DNA from: Candidatus Saccharimonadota bacterium
GTDB taxonomy: Bacteria > Patescibacteriota > Saccharimonadia > Saccharimonadales > Saccharimonadaceae
Assembly: GCA_009777795.1 (NCBI GenBank)
Contig: WRLC01000004.1
Coordinates: forward strand, 1 to 64,000
Length of the DNA stretch: 64,000 nt
Direction of reading: 5' to 3'
Shown: positions 43,591 to 53,062 of the stretch, one piece after another
Numbering within the stretch: position 1 is the stretch's first letter
How the letters are laid out: every line of letters starts with the position of its first letter
Position numbers and translations under genes: made by a program
Notes under the pieces: generated by a model
Database searches by the model: none
The model's input: the letters and a program-made list of their open reading frames with translations, nothing else
What the model was told of the DNA's origin: nothing

Positions 43591-45215
43591 ATGATTAAAA
43601 TAAAAATGCACCAAAGAGTTGGGGGGGGGGTTATTCAAAGCTTGACTTAATCCAAATCGCCCGCCGCATATCCACCGCGACCCTAGCAGTCGCGGCTTTT
43701 TCAATCTTAAGCGCCCTTATCACCAATTCCTTCCATCCCACCCACGCCCAAGACACCCAAATAATCGCCAGCTTCGGCTCTGGCTCCCTTCAGCTAACCG
43801 ATAGCGCTTGTGCTCCCAGCCCCGACCAACCCGCCTACGACCCAGCCAATAACACCCTTAGTATGAGCGGCCTCGCTGGCAGCATCGTCAGCAACTGTAT
43901 GAATCTTACCGTTAGTATTAGCAGCACTTGGGGCTATACTTTGACTATCGCCGGGCCGGATGACGGCAACCTGACGCTCGCTAACCAAGCCATCACTGCC
44001 ACAACTGGCACTATTGAGACCCCCACAACCTTCGCCAGCCAAACCACTGGTGGTGCTTGGGGCTTCGCTATCCCAAGCGGCCAACTGCAGGGTACTGTCC
44101 TAACCGGTGGCGACCTGCCTAATGGCTTCGACTCTAGCTATAGCGTGCTCGGCCCCTCTAACCAGACCAATACCGCCAATTACGCCGCCGTCCCCACCAT
44201 CGCCACACCTGTTTCTACGACCGAGGCAGCTAGCAGCACTGCCGATAGCTACGACATCTTCTTTGCCGCCTCAGCTGGTGCCTATATGCCAACCGGCTCT
44301 TATACCGGTATCGTGACGATTTCGGCCTTTGGCAACGGTGCGCCAATGCCTACCGAAGCCCCTACCGGCGCCCCACTCCAACGCATCACGCTTGATGGTA
44401 CGCCCGGCAACTACTATTGCCCCACCACTCGCACTCGTGTCATTGACGCCCGCGACGGCAACACCTACTGGGTCCGTCGCATCAACGGCACCCAAGCCGG
44501 CGGCGGCGACCTTTGCTGGATGGAGACTAATCTTGCTTATGCTGGTGGAGGGAATAATGCTTATGGTGATGCTTTGCCTCCTTTTACCCAAGGCATTGGC
44601 GCCAATATCGCTAGCGGCCAAGCTTGCTATGGCAATAACGCAACAATGGCAGCCAATCCAACCACCATGTGCTATTGGATACCACTGAATGCCAACCCAA
44701 CGTCCGGCAGTACTGACCCATCCGGAGCAACTAATGGCGGGGTAGGCATCAACAATACTACAGCCGACACGAGGCCCACCAGCACCCGAGCTCAGTTCGG
44801 CTACCTCTACAGTTGGTGTACCGCAATGGCCGGGCAACCAGAGGCCTGCCAAATTACGGCAGCAACTCAACCAGACCCGAACATTAGTATTTGCCCAAGT
44901 GGTTGGAGACTACCTACAGGCACGGCAACAACTGGTGAATTCACATTATTAAATAACACAATTAATGGTGGGGCAACGAATAACCCAAACAGCAATCCGC
45001 CGGGCGTTGGGCTATTTGCGCAGGGCTTGTACCTTTACGCCGGATACTTCAACAATGGCTCGTTCTACAATCAGGGCTCAAACGGCCTCTATTGGTCTTC
45101 TACCGTTAACAGTGCCACCGATGCCTTCAGACTGACCTTCAGCAGCTCCAATGTCAATCCTGCGTTCGCGGGCAGTAAGGGCGCCGGCTTCTCTGTTCGC
45201 TGTGTCGCCCCCTAA
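43591..45215 (+). CDS. Phase-variable FISUMP surface protein, out of frame as sequenced (G10)
   Basis: Purine-rich SD region (AAGGGAGATAAGGGCG) then ATG 43591: MIKIKMHQRV, G10, stop after GGGVIQSLT. G11 gives GGGGYSKLDLIQIARRISTATLAVAAFSILSALITNSF, a basic then hydrophobic signal peptide leading into the long frame (first internal ATG 43863) to TAA 45213-45215. N-terminal domain (LQLTDSACAPSPDQPAYDPANNTL, WGFAIPSGQ), then one FISUMP module with the longer SGQACYGNNATMAANP insert. An XRE-like gene follows 14 bp downstream and is probably cotranscribed. Confidence 0.75.
43621..43630 (+). repeat. Poly-G contingency tract, G10
   Basis: Ten G after codon 10. G11 restores the frame. Confidence 0.85.
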
Positions 45216-45229
45216 ACGAAAGGAACCTC

Positions 45230-45514
45230 ATGCAAAACCAATCACCAAAACATAAACTCTCCCGCATCCTCCAAATCACCAACTGGTCTCATGACCGCCT
45301 AGCTGATATGCTCGATATTAGCAATGGCACACTAAGACGCTGGCTCAAAGGCCGCACTATCAAGCACCCTAAGTACATTGCCCACATTGACTGGCTCTAT
45401 TCTGATATAGTCGAACCTCTCGAATGCGAAATCCTCACCCGCTCCAACCGGGCAGAGAAGCGCCTCCTCCAGTCCCGCGCCTCCCGCATCCCCGACCCAA
45501 CCTCCTGCCACTAA
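45230..45514 (+). CDS. Small HTH DNA-binding protein
   Basis: 94 aa. SRILQITNWSHDRLADMLDISNGTLRRWLKGR is a helix-turn-helix of the XRE/Cro type; the rest is helical with a basic tail. SD AAAGGA. 14 bp after FISUMP gene 5 and 45 bp before nuclease 3. It might regulate one of them; because it lacks its own clear promoter, its expression likely follows the surface gene's transcript. Confidence 0.65.
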   Translation: MQNQSPKHKLSRILQITNWSHDRLADMLDISNGTLRRWLKGRTIKHPKYIAHIDWLYSDIVEPLECEILTRSNRAEKRLLQSRASRIPDPTSCH

Positions 45515-45524
45515 CCACCAGCAA

Positions 45525-45560
45525 TATGTTTCCGCCCCCACCTATGATAAAATGCCCTTA
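45525..45560 (+). promoter_or_regulatory. Nuclease-class promoter (TATGTT -35) of nuclease 3
   Basis: TATGTT (45525-45530), 17 bp, TAAAAT (45548-45553), 6 nt, ATG 45560. Confidence 0.6.
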
Positions 45561-45943
45561 TGCGAAAGATTGACGTTCTCATCCCCCACGGCTATAAGCC
45601 ACCTAAGAAAGACATTGACGCCGCTTGGATTTTGGCAAAATACCACAAAACCACCATCAACATCCTCCGCCCAGTTAATAAATATAAGGTCAAGACCCCA
45701 GACTTCTTCTTCAACAACGTCTACTTCGAACTCAAACTTCTAACCAGCTCCCAAGTGCGCCAACTCCTCGTCTTGCTCACTGAGGCCAAAGAGCAGGCCG
45801 ACAACATCATTATTGATATTCGTAAAACTAAAATTACCGAAAAGCGAGCCACCGAAGTCTGCCAAGAGTTCCTGCGTAAGCACAAGAAATATCGAGTATC
45901 ACTTATTACCTCGGCCGACAAGATACTTGACATCAAAGCCTAG
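45560..45943 (+). CDS. Small PD-(D/E)xK / CdiA_C-like nuclease 3
   Basis: 127 aa homolog of nuclease 1. TPDFFFNNVYFELKLLTSSQVRQLLVLLTEAKEQADNIIIDI shows Asp, then E-x-K, then a long helix and QADNIIIDI strand. N-terminus MRKIDVLIPHGYKPPKKDIDAAWILAKYH parallels MKKYNIITPTGMKPKPDVYEWAVAEIMAGYF of nuclease 1, showing they are full-length relatives. Leaderless promoter. Substrate (tRNA or DNA) unknown; metal-dependent nuclease activity is inferred from the motif only. Confidence 0.5.
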   Translation: MRKIDVLIPHGYKPPKKDIDAAWILAKYHKTTINILRPVNKYKVKTPDFFFNNVYFELKLLTSSQVRQLLVLLTEAKEQADNIIIDIRKTKITEKRATEVCQEFLRKHKKYRVSLITSADKILDIKA

Positions 45944-45946
45944 CTC

Positions 45947-46050
45947 ATATATAATATAATTGCAGAGTGACCGCGCGACCGTATCGGGGGCGAAAGGAGT
46001 ACTCTCAACATTATAGAAGCCCTCGCAGGAAGCAACGCGAGGGTTTCATC
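45947..46050 (+). ncRNA. Possible small RNA ending in a hairpin
   Basis: TATAAT-like sequence at ~45950, then AGAGT/ACTCT arms (45964-46004) and a terminal CCCTCGC/GCGAGGG hairpin (46020-46043) followed by TTTCAT. No ORF. The hairpin may simply be the terminator of nuclease 3 and of the convergent gene. Confidence 0.3.
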
Positions 46051-46055
46051 TATCT

Positions 46056-47324
46056 CTAACCCTTCCGCTGCAAAAACTTGATGATTGGTAGTAGCAACAT
46101 CACCGCCATCCCCGCCGCAAAACCATTATTATATAAGTTCAGCCCGCCATGCACCAGCCCCACATACGGCACCAGCGCCTGATGCAAAAAGCCCGCCACC
46201 ACCCCCCAGCCCGCACCATAATTTTTACTTAGTGGCGCGAGGCAGGTCGAAAATATCGCCCCCACCAAAAACGCCGGACTATTAAACGCCTTGCCCGTCA
46301 TCGCCATACTCACCACCGCCGCCAACATCGCCCCCGCCATCGCCGGCAGGGCATGCCTTAGCGACTTGCCAAACGCCCCAAACCCCACCACCGGCATAAT
46401 CGCCCCCAGCACCGGCCCCGAATACTCGCCCCCCACCATCGCCATAAACCCAAGCATCGCAAAGCCCATCAGCCCCATCGCTTGGTATGCCTTCTCCTCG
46501 TAGCGCCGATAATAATCATTGTCCGGCGCGTCAATATCCACCAGCTCGCCCAGCGACAAATTTCGCCCCATCGACAAAAGCCCACAGAGCGTAAAATAAA
46601 CCGCCACCACCGCCAGAAAAATCGTCAACTCCGTATTATGCCCGCTGCTCCAAATTTGCGCCGCCTCAAAGCTAATCCCCACTAGCCGCATCAAAGCAAA
46701 CAACCCCATCCCCAAAATCCCCGCCGAAAATCCCACGTTGTACAAATTATTTCCCTCATGCACTTTCGCCATCGCCTCCGCCACCGGCTTTATCACGAAT
46801 CCGATTAACAGCCCCACCGCCACCCCTAGCACTAACCCCAGCGTCCAATGACCCACACCTGCCATCTGCCCCACCGCCGGCGCCAAGCAAGTCCCCAGCA
46901 CTACCGGCAACACCACATCTCGGTAGGGCTTCTTCATAAATTTACTGTACAGCAGCCCGCCCAACAATATCGGCGCCATATTCAGCGGATTCTTGCCAAA
47001 GAACGCAAACCCCGCCACCAACCCCAGCGCCCCCATCGTCAGCCCCGTCGGCCGCTGCCCCGACATCTTCAACACCCCCACCGCCAGCAGCCCTGCCAAA
47101 CCCACATTCACCAGCGCCGCCCCCAGCCCCCCGACCGCGATATAATCCGTCACCAACACCCCCGGCGCCACCACAATCGCCCAGAGCCCCCGCCCGATTT
47201 CCCCCGGCGTCGCCCAGCAAAACCCCTGCACAATAAACAACCCAAACAACACCCCCCACACCTTATACGGATCGGTCAGAAACCGCCCCTGCAGCCACCC
47301 TTTCGCCCGCTGCCATGCCCTCAT
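46056..47324 (-). CDS. DUF1576 polytopic membrane protein
   Basis: 422 aa from ATG 47324 (MRAWQRAKGW). About ten hydrophobic segments with repeated GFAFFGKNPLNMAPILLG and NLYNVGFSAGILGMG / NLYNNGFAAGMAVM motifs, matching the DUF1576 family; the two internal NLYN.GF.AG stretches suggest an internal duplication. Transporter-like, substrate unknown. Promoter TTGACA (47363-47358), 17 bp, TATACT (47340-47335), then 10 nt to the ATG, overlapping the divergent thrS promoter. Confidence 0.82.
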   Translation of the reverse strand: MRAWQRAKGWLQGRFLTDPYKVWGVLFGLFIVQGFCWATPGEIGRGLWAIVVAPGVLVTDYIAVGGLGAALVNVGLAGLLAVGVLKMSGQRPTGLTMGALGLVAGFAFFGKNPLNMAPILLGGLLYSKFMKKPYRDVVLPVVLGTCLAPAVGQMAGVGHWTLGLVLGVAVGLLIGFVIKPVAEAMAKVHEGNNLYNVGFSAGILGMGLFALMRLVGISFEAAQIWSSGHNTELTIFLAVVAVYFTLCGLLSMGRNLSLGELVDIDAPDNDYYRRYEEKAYQAMGLMGFAMLGFMAMVGGEYSGPVLGAIMPVVGFGAFGKSLRHALPAMAGAMLAAVVSMAMTGKAFNSPAFLVGAIFSTCLAPLSKNYGAGWGVVAGFLHQALVPYVGLVHGGLNLYNNGFAAGMAVMLLLPIIKFLQRKG

Positions 47325-47334
47325 AGTAATAATT

Positions 47335-47363
47335 AGTATAGTAGTGTATAATATATATGTCAA
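47335..47363. promoter_or_regulatory. Overlapping divergent promoters of the DUF1576 gene and thrS
   Basis: Minus: TTGACA 47363-47358 / TATACT 47340-47335. Plus: TATAAT 47347-47352 with thrS SD AAAGGAAG (47375-47382). The two cannot be occupied at once. Confidence 0.6.
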
Positions 47364-47387
47364 CAACAAATCAAGAAAGGAAGTCGC

Positions 47388-49145
47388 ATGGACGCACTAC
47401 AAGCTACCCGCCACACTTTGGCGCATATTTTAGCATTGGCGCTCCAGACGACGTACCCCGGCAAAGTCAAATTCGGCACCGGCCCCGCCACCGAAAACGG
47501 CTTTTATTACGACGTCCATTTTGACGGCATCGACTTTAGTGCCGACAACCTCCCCGCCATCGAGGCCGCGATGACCAAAATCGTCCAGCAAGACCTCGAG
47601 ATTAAATTCTTTGACCTCTCCATCGCCGATGCCATCAAATGGGCTAAAGAAGCCGGCCAAACCTACAAGGCCGAGCTCATCAACGACCTCAAAACCGAGG
47701 GCGAGAAAACCGTCCACTTCTACCAAATCGGCGATTTCGTCGACTTATGCAAGGGCCCCCACCTCACCCGCACCAGCCAAGTCCCGCTCGGCAGCTTCGC
47801 GCTCGACAAAGTCGGCGGTGCCTACTGGCGAGCCGACGAAACCCGCGACCAAATGACCCGCGTCAGCGGCATCGCCTTCGCCGACGCTAACTTACTCCAA
47901 GAGTATCAGACCATGTTAACAGAGGCCGAGAAGCGCGATCACCGCAAACTTGGCCGCGAGCTCGACCTCTTCACCATGAGCCCGCTAGTCGGCGCCGGCC
48001 TGCCCATGTTCACCCCCCGCGGCACCATTTTGCGCGACTTACTCACCGACTATTCCCTCAGCCTCCGCAAAAAACACGGCTACCAAAAAATCTGGACCCC
48101 CCACATCACCAAAACCGACCTCTTCAAAGTCTCCGGGCACTGGGACAAATTCGGCGACGAGCTCTTCCTCGTCCAAAGCCAAGAAACTTCCGACCAATTC
48201 GCCATGAAGCCGATGAACTGCCCCCACCAAATCCAAATCTACGCCTCCCGCCCCCGCACCTACCGCGACCTACCGATTCGCTACATGGAGTCCACCACCG
48301 ACTACCGCGACGAGAAAAAGGGCGAGCTCGGCGGCCTCTCCCGCGTCCGCGCCCTGACCCAAGATGACTCCCACGTCTTCCTCCGCGAAAGCCAAATCAA
48401 AGACGAAGTCGGCACCCTCGTCAAAGTCGTCCACGAATTATACAACCAACTTGGTATGTCTCGCCTCCGCGCCCGCCTCTCTTATCGCGACGATGGCGGC
48501 GGCTACCTCGGCGACCCCGCTCTCTGGGAAAAGGCCCAAAAGTTCATCAAAGAACTCGCCGTCGAAAACCAGCTCGACTACTTCGAGGCCGAGGGCGAGG
48601 CCGCTTTCTACGGGCCGAAAATCGACTTCATGGCCAAAGACGCCATCGGTCGCGAGCACCAAGTCGCCACCATCCAGATTGATTTCTTCATGGCTGGCCG
48701 CTTTGGTCTCGAGTTCACCAACGAGCAGGGCAGGAAAGAGACCCCCGTCATGCTCCACCACGCCACCCTCGGTTCCATCGAGCGCTTCCTTTCCGTTTTT
48801 ATCGAGCATACCGCCGGGCACTTCCCATTCTGGTGCGCGCCCGAGCAAGTCCGCCTCATCACCGTCAATCAAGATGCCAATGACTACGCCAAAGAAATCG
48901 CCGCCGTTCTCGAAAAGACCACTCTCGAGCAGCCAATCCGCCATAACGACCTCCGCTTCACTCTCGACCTCGCCAAAGACAACCTTTCCAAAAAAATCAA
49001 ACGCGCCGCCGAGCTCAAAATCCCCGTTCTCATCATTGCCGGCCCGCGCGACGCCGCCGCCCAGCAACTTACTCTACGAGTAAACTCCGAGGAAACCACC
49101 ATTCCGCTCGCCAAACTCGCCGATTTTATCCGGGAAGTTAATTAG
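47388..49145 (+). CDS. thrS: Threonyl-tRNA synthetase lacking the TGS domain
   Basis: 585 aa. Starts directly with the editing (N2) domain: RHTLAHILALALQ, GPATENGFYYDV and zinc/editing DLCKGPHLTRT. Then the class II core with motif 2 (RDLPIRYMESTTDYRDEKKGELGGLSRVRALTQDD), motif 3 (LGSIERFLSVFIEHTAGHFPFWCAPEQV) and the anticodon domain. The usual ~60 aa TGS domain is absent. SD AAAGGAAG. Confidence 0.95.
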   Translation: MDALQATRHTLAHILALALQTTYPGKVKFGTGPATENGFYYDVHFDGIDFSADNLPAIEAAMTKIVQQDLEIKFFDLSIADAIKWAKEAGQTYKAELINDLKTEGEKTVHFYQIGDFVDLCKGPHLTRTSQVPLGSFALDKVGGAYWRADETRDQMTRVSGIAFADANLLQEYQTMLTEAEKRDHRKLGRELDLFTMSPLVGAGLPMFTPRGTILRDLLTDYSLSLRKKHGYQKIWTPHITKTDLFKVSGHWDKFGDELFLVQSQETSDQFAMKPMNCPHQIQIYASRPRTYRDLPIRYMESTTDYRDEKKGELGGLSRVRALTQDDSHVFLRESQIKDEVGTLVKVVHELYNQLGMSRLRARLSYRDDGGGYLGDPALWEKAQKFIKELAVENQLDYFEAEGEAAFYGPKIDFMAKDAIGREHQVATIQIDFFMAGRFGLEFTNEQGRKETPVMLHHATLGSIERFLSVFIEHTAGHFPFWCAPEQVRLITVNQDANDYAKEIAAVLEKTTLEQPIRHNDLRFTLDLAKDNLSKKIKRAAELKIPVLIIAGPRDAAAQQLTLRVNSEETTIPLAKLADFIREVN

Positions 49146-49155
49146 GAGCTAGCGG

Positions 49156-50136
49156 GTGGCGATTCTCTTCAGTTTCCTCATCACCATCGCCGGCCTCATC
49201 CTGCTTGCCAAAATGACCGGCATTTTTGTCGACGGCGCCTCTAGTATCGCCAAGCACCTCCGCGTCTCGGCCACCGTCATCGGCCTCACCGTCGTCGCCT
49301 TTGGCACCAGCGCCCCCGAATTTTTCATCTCCCTCACCGCCCGCTTTTCCGAAACCGGCAGCACCGACATCGCCATGGGCAACATCATCGGCGCCGGCAT
49401 CATCCGCATCCTCCTCATCCTTGGCATGACGGCCGTCATCCGCCCCATCCGCGTCGAAAATTCCGTCACCAAGCGCGAGCTGCCCCTCCTCGTCCTCGCC
49501 ACCTGCGCCTTCGCCGCCACTTTCCTCGACACTTTTTTAAACGACGCTCCCGTCAACACCTTCTCCCGCTCCGACGCCCTGATGATGCTCTTGATTTTCG
49601 GCATTTTCATTTTCTACCTCAAGAGCATCGTCCAGCACCGCCGCCTCGTCCAGTCGGCCGACACTGTTGACGCCGTTGCCGACGTCAAACTTTCCAAAGG
49701 CCGCGCCATCTTCGCCATCGTCGGCGGTCTCACCGGCCTGCTCATCGGCGCCCACCTCACCGTCGCTGGCGCCAGCGCTGTCGCCGGTGGTCTCGGCCTT
49801 AGCCAGCGCGTCATCGCCCTCACTATCGTTAGCATCGGCACCAGCCTACCCGAACTCCTCGTCGCCATCGTCGCCGCCCGCCGCCGCGAAAGCGCCCTCG
49901 CCGTCGGCAGCATCATTGGCGCCTGCATCTTCGACATCGGTTTTGTCATCGCCCTACCAACCCTGATTTTCGGTGGCTTCTCGGTCGCTGGCTTCAGTTA
50001 TGTCGACCTCGCCGTCCTCCTCCTCGCCGTCCTCCTCCTCACTTTTTTCGCCAATTCCGACCGCCGCATCAAACGCTCCGAAGGCCTCGCCATGCTCTCG
50101 ATTTTCGCTATCTACATGCTCTACTTGATTTTTTAG
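49156..50136 (+). CDS. Calcium/sodium:cation exchanger (CaCA family)
   Basis: 326 aa from GTG 49156 with SD AGGAG. Two homologous halves, each with the alpha-repeat signature: VIGLTVVAFGTSAPEFFISL..R and VIALTIVSIGTSLPELLVAIVAARR, plus AMGNIIGAGI / AVGSIIGACIFD. ~10 membrane helices. Probably exports Ca2+ in exchange for Na+ or H+. Follows thrS closely. Confidence 0.9.
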   Translation: MAILFSFLITIAGLILLAKMTGIFVDGASSIAKHLRVSATVIGLTVVAFGTSAPEFFISLTARFSETGSTDIAMGNIIGAGIIRILLILGMTAVIRPIRVENSVTKRELPLLVLATCAFAATFLDTFLNDAPVNTFSRSDALMMLLIFGIFIFYLKSIVQHRRLVQSADTVDAVADVKLSKGRAIFAIVGGLTGLLIGAHLTVAGASAVAGGLGLSQRVIALTIVSIGTSLPELLVAIVAARRRESALAVGSIIGACIFDIGFVIALPTLIFGGFSVAGFSYVDLAVLLLAVLLLTFFANSDRRIKRSEGLAMLSIFAIYMLYLIF

Positions 50137-50161
50137 CCCCGGTCATATATAATATATCTAC

Positions 50162-50238
50162 GGGCTCGTGGTATAGTGGTCTAGTACGCCTCCCTGTCAC
50201 GGAGGAAATCGCCGGTTCAAATCCGGTCGGGCCCGCCA
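50162..50238 (+). tRNA. tRNA-Asp (GTC)
   Basis: Acceptor GGGCTCG/CGGGCCC, anticodon stem CCTCC/GGAGG with loop CTGTCAC (anticodon GTC), T-arm CCGGTTCAAATCCGG, encoded CCA. Confidence 0.95.
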
Positions 50239-50253
50239 AACTACTGGCGGCGT

Positions 50254-50329
50254 GCCGTCTTAGCTCAGTTGGTAGAGCGGCGCATTCGTAACGCGCAGGC
50301 CACCAGTTCAATCCTGGTAGACGGCTCCA
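50254..50329 (+). tRNA. tRNA-Thr (CGT)
   Basis: Acceptor GCCGTCT/AGACGGC, loop TTCGTAA (anticodon CGT), T-arm CCAGTTCAATCCTGG, encoded CCA. One A-C mismatch closes the anticodon stem. Confidence 0.93.
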
Positions 50330-50335
50330 ATGTGA

Positions 50336-50348
50336 TATAATATATATA
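50336..50348 (+). promoter_or_regulatory. Leaderless promoter of the SurA-like gene
   Basis: TATAAT (50336-50341), exactly 6 nt, ATG 50348. Confidence 0.65.
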
Positions 50349-51385
50349 TGAAATTGTTTGAAAAACTCCCGGGGGGCAAAAAAAGAAAGCTCGAGGACGG
50401 CATCGTCACCAACGCCACGCTCGACGAGCACCGCGAAGTCCTGCTCAAAAGCGCCAACAAATTCAAATACCAAGTCCAATACGAAAAGCATAAAGTCATT
50501 ATCAACACCATTATTATTGTCGTCCTCCTTTTGGCCAGCGCCATCACACTCGGTTGGTACAGCCTCTACGTCGCCCGCATCGAAAACAACGCCGCCTTCC
50601 TCATCTCCCGCGTCGCCCCACTCCCCGTCGCCAATATCGCCGGCCAAAATGTCCGCTATTCCGACTATCTCGCCCAATACCTCGCCAGCGTCAATGTCGT
50701 CGAACGCCAAGAAGGCACCATCCCCCGCGACGAAGACGGCGACTCCCAGCGCGAGCACTACCGCCAAAGCGCCATGGCCAATTCCATTCTTGACTCCTAT
50801 GCCCTCAAACTCGCCCGCGAGCTTAACATCCGTGTCAGCCGCGCCGAGATTGACGACGCCCTCGCCGAGCGCCGCCGCATTGGCGAGCATGCCGTTAGCG
50901 AAACCGACTTCGAGCGCATCATCCGCGACAGCTACGGCCTTAGCCTCGGCGAGTACACCCGCGCCTTTGTCGAGTTGCCGCTCTATCGCCAAAAGGTCGC
51001 CGAAGCCATCGACACCCAAGCCCGCGCCGCCATCGACGAGCTCCGCACCCGCCTAGCCGACGACGGCAGCAACTTTGAAACCGTCGCCGAATCTCTCGCC
51101 GACGACACCCGCATCCGGGTTGGCGGCACCAGCAGTGGCAACGCCGTTGACATGCTCAGCCTCGATGGTGGCCGCGCCATGGTCGCCAACGCTCAGGAGG
51201 TCGGCCAAGTTTCCGCCCCCTTTGTCAGCCGCGCTGGCGATGGCTTCTATATTGTCAAAACCACCGCCAAGACCCGCGACGGCCGCGTCGAATACCTCTC
51301 ATTTTTCGTCGCCTTCACCGAGCTTGAGGCCCGCGTCGAGCAGCACCAAGCCGATGGCCACGTCAAAATCTTCATCAACATCTAA
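50348..51385 (+). CDS. Membrane-anchored SurA/PrsA-like peptidyl-prolyl isomerase
   Basis: 345 aa. Cytoplasmic basic start, transmembrane helix at ~58-75 (VIINTIIIVVLLLASAITLGWYS), then a SurA_N-like helical region (ANSILDSYALKLARELNIRVSRAEIDDALAERR, ELPLYRQKVAEAI) and a parvulin-type C-terminal part (FETVAESLADD, GQVSAPFVSRAGDGFYIVKTT). Likely folds exported proteins such as the abundant FISUMP family. A G6-C-A7 stretch lies near codon 10. Confidence 0.78.
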   Translation: MKLFEKLPGGKKRKLEDGIVTNATLDEHREVLLKSANKFKYQVQYEKHKVIINTIIIVVLLLASAITLGWYSLYVARIENNAAFLISRVAPLPVANIAGQNVRYSDYLAQYLASVNVVERQEGTIPRDEDGDSQREHYRQSAMANSILDSYALKLARELNIRVSRAEIDDALAERRRIGEHAVSETDFERIIRDSYGLSLGEYTRAFVELPLYRQKVAEAIDTQARAAIDELRTRLADDGSNFETVAESLADDTRIRVGGTSSGNAVDMLSLDGGRAMVANAQEVGQVSAPFVSRAGDGFYIVKTTAKTRDGRVEYLSFFVAFTELEARVEQHQADGHVKIFINI

Positions 51386-51405
51386 CATTCCGCCCGGCGG
51401 TATGC

Positions 51406-51418
51406 TATAATATATATA
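51406..51418 (+). promoter_or_regulatory. Leaderless promoter of gpmI
   Basis: TATAAT (51406-51411) with TATGC before it, exactly 6 nt, ATG 51418. Confidence 0.65.
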
Positions 51419-52980
51419 TGAGCAGGGTGGTTCTAGTTGTTATGGATGGCATCGGGCTTCGTGATAGCGAGCAGGGCAATGCCGTCAAACTCGCCCGCAC
51501 CCCCAACCTCGATAAACTCTGGCAAGACGGCGCCACCACCAGCCTCGGCGCCAGCGGTACTTATGTCGGCATGGACAACGGTGAGCAGGGCAATAGCGAG
51601 GTCGGCCACCTCGCCCTCGGCACCGGCCAAATCCTCGCCCAAGACGCCCGCCGCGTTGACGAGTGGCTCGGTCTCCTCGGCCTGCCGTCTCAGCTCCCCA
51701 CCGCTCTCGCTTGGCAAGAAGTCCGCGCCCGCGCCCAGCACGGAGGAACGCTACATATTTCTGGCATCTTTGCCGATGGCCGCGTCCACTCGGATGTCAA
51801 GCACTTCTACGCCATCCTCGCCCAAGCCGCCAAAGATGGCATCAAGCGCGTCCGCCTCCACCTCTTGACCGACGGCAAAGACGTCCCGCCCCAAAGCGCC
51901 CTCGAATACGTCGACAAAGTCGAGCAAGTCTTCGCCGACTACAACCAACAAGGCTTCGACTATGCCATCGCCGACGGCGGCGGCCGCGAAGTCATCATCT
52001 GCGATCGCTATTATTCCAACATCAGCTGGGTCGAAAAGGGCTACAAACTCTGGACCACCGGCGAGGCCCGCGCCTTCAAGAGCGCCCGCGAAGCCATCGA
52101 GACCTACCGCGCCGAAGACCCCGACCAGCAAGACCAATTCATGCCTACCTTCGTCATCCCCGAATCCGACGGCACCATCAAAGACGGCGACGCCCTGATT
52201 TTCTTCAACTTCCGCGCCGACCGCGCCATCGAAATCTCCGAAGTCTTCGACAGCCCCGCTGGTTGGTATCACCGCTTTGACATCTCCGGCCGCCCCGACG
52301 TCCTCTTCGTCGGCCTCATGCATTACGACCCCGACCAAAACATCCCCTCCCGCTACCTCATGCAAAAGCCCAAATACACCAACGTCCTCGCCGAGATTCT
52401 TGAGCAATCTGGCAAAAAATCCTTCGCCGTCTCCGAAAGCTGGAAGTTCGGCCACATTACTTTCTATTGGGATGGCCTCAAATCCGCTCCCTACTTCGGC
52501 GAAACCGTCGTCGACATCCCGGCCACCCAGACTCCCTTTGTCGACCGCCCATGGATGAAATCCGCCGAAATCACTGATCAACTCATCCAAGCCCTCGACA
52601 CCGGCGAGTTCGACTTCCTCCGCGCCAATTACCCCAACGGCGACATGGTCGGCCACTCGTCCGAGCTCGACCCGACCATCCAATCCGTCGAAGCCGTTGA
52701 CCTCGCGATCGGCCGCCTCATGCAAGCTTGCGAAAAAACCGGCGCCATCCTCGTCGTCACCGCCGACCACGGCAAGGCCGAGGAGCTAATCTACCCCGAC
52801 GGCACCCCCATGACCTCGCACACCCTAAACCGCGTACCCTTCACCATTTGGAATTATCAAGAGCCGATTACCCTCTGCCCCGGCCAAGAATGCGGCCTCG
52901 CCAACGTCGCCGCCACCGTCGCCCAACTCCTCGACCTCCCCCCCCACCCCAGCTGGCAAAAATCCCTCATCCAACCATAA
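51418..52980 (+). CDS. gpmI: 2,3-bisphosphoglycerate-independent phosphoglycerate mutase
   Basis: 520 aa glycolytic enzyme. VVMDGIGLRD (metal Asp10), NSEVGHLALG with nucleophile Ser60, LHLLTDGKDVPP, FFNFRADRA, ADHGKAEEL and MTSHTLNRVPF are all present. Interconverts 3- and 2-phosphoglycerate with two Mn2+. Full length. Confidence 0.96.
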   Translation: MSRVVLVVMDGIGLRDSEQGNAVKLARTPNLDKLWQDGATTSLGASGTYVGMDNGEQGNSEVGHLALGTGQILAQDARRVDEWLGLLGLPSQLPTALAWQEVRARAQHGGTLHISGIFADGRVHSDVKHFYAILAQAAKDGIKRVRLHLLTDGKDVPPQSALEYVDKVEQVFADYNQQGFDYAIADGGGREVIICDRYYSNISWVEKGYKLWTTGEARAFKSAREAIETYRAEDPDQQDQFMPTFVIPESDGTIKDGDALIFFNFRADRAIEISEVFDSPAGWYHRFDISGRPDVLFVGLMHYDPDQNIPSRYLMQKPKYTNVLAEILEQSGKKSFAVSESWKFGHITFYWDGLKSAPYFGETVVDIPATQTPFVDRPWMKSAEITDQLIQALDTGEFDFLRANYPNGDMVGHSSELDPTIQSVEAVDLAIGRLMQACEKTGAILVVTADHGKAEELIYPDGTPMTSHTLNRVPFTIWNYQEPITLCPGQECGLANVAATVAQLLDLPPHPSWQKSLIQP

Positions 52981-52989
52981 CCAAAACCC

Positions 52990-53018
52990 TTGCATTACCA
53001 AACTGCCTATGTTAATAT
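52990..53018 (+). promoter_or_regulatory. Promoter of FISUMP gene 6
   Basis: TTGCAT (52990-52995), 17 bp, TAATAT (53013-53018). Confidence 0.75.
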
Positions 53019-53062
53019 ATATAATATATAGTAAGGCGTAAGGAAAAGGGAAGGCAAACACC

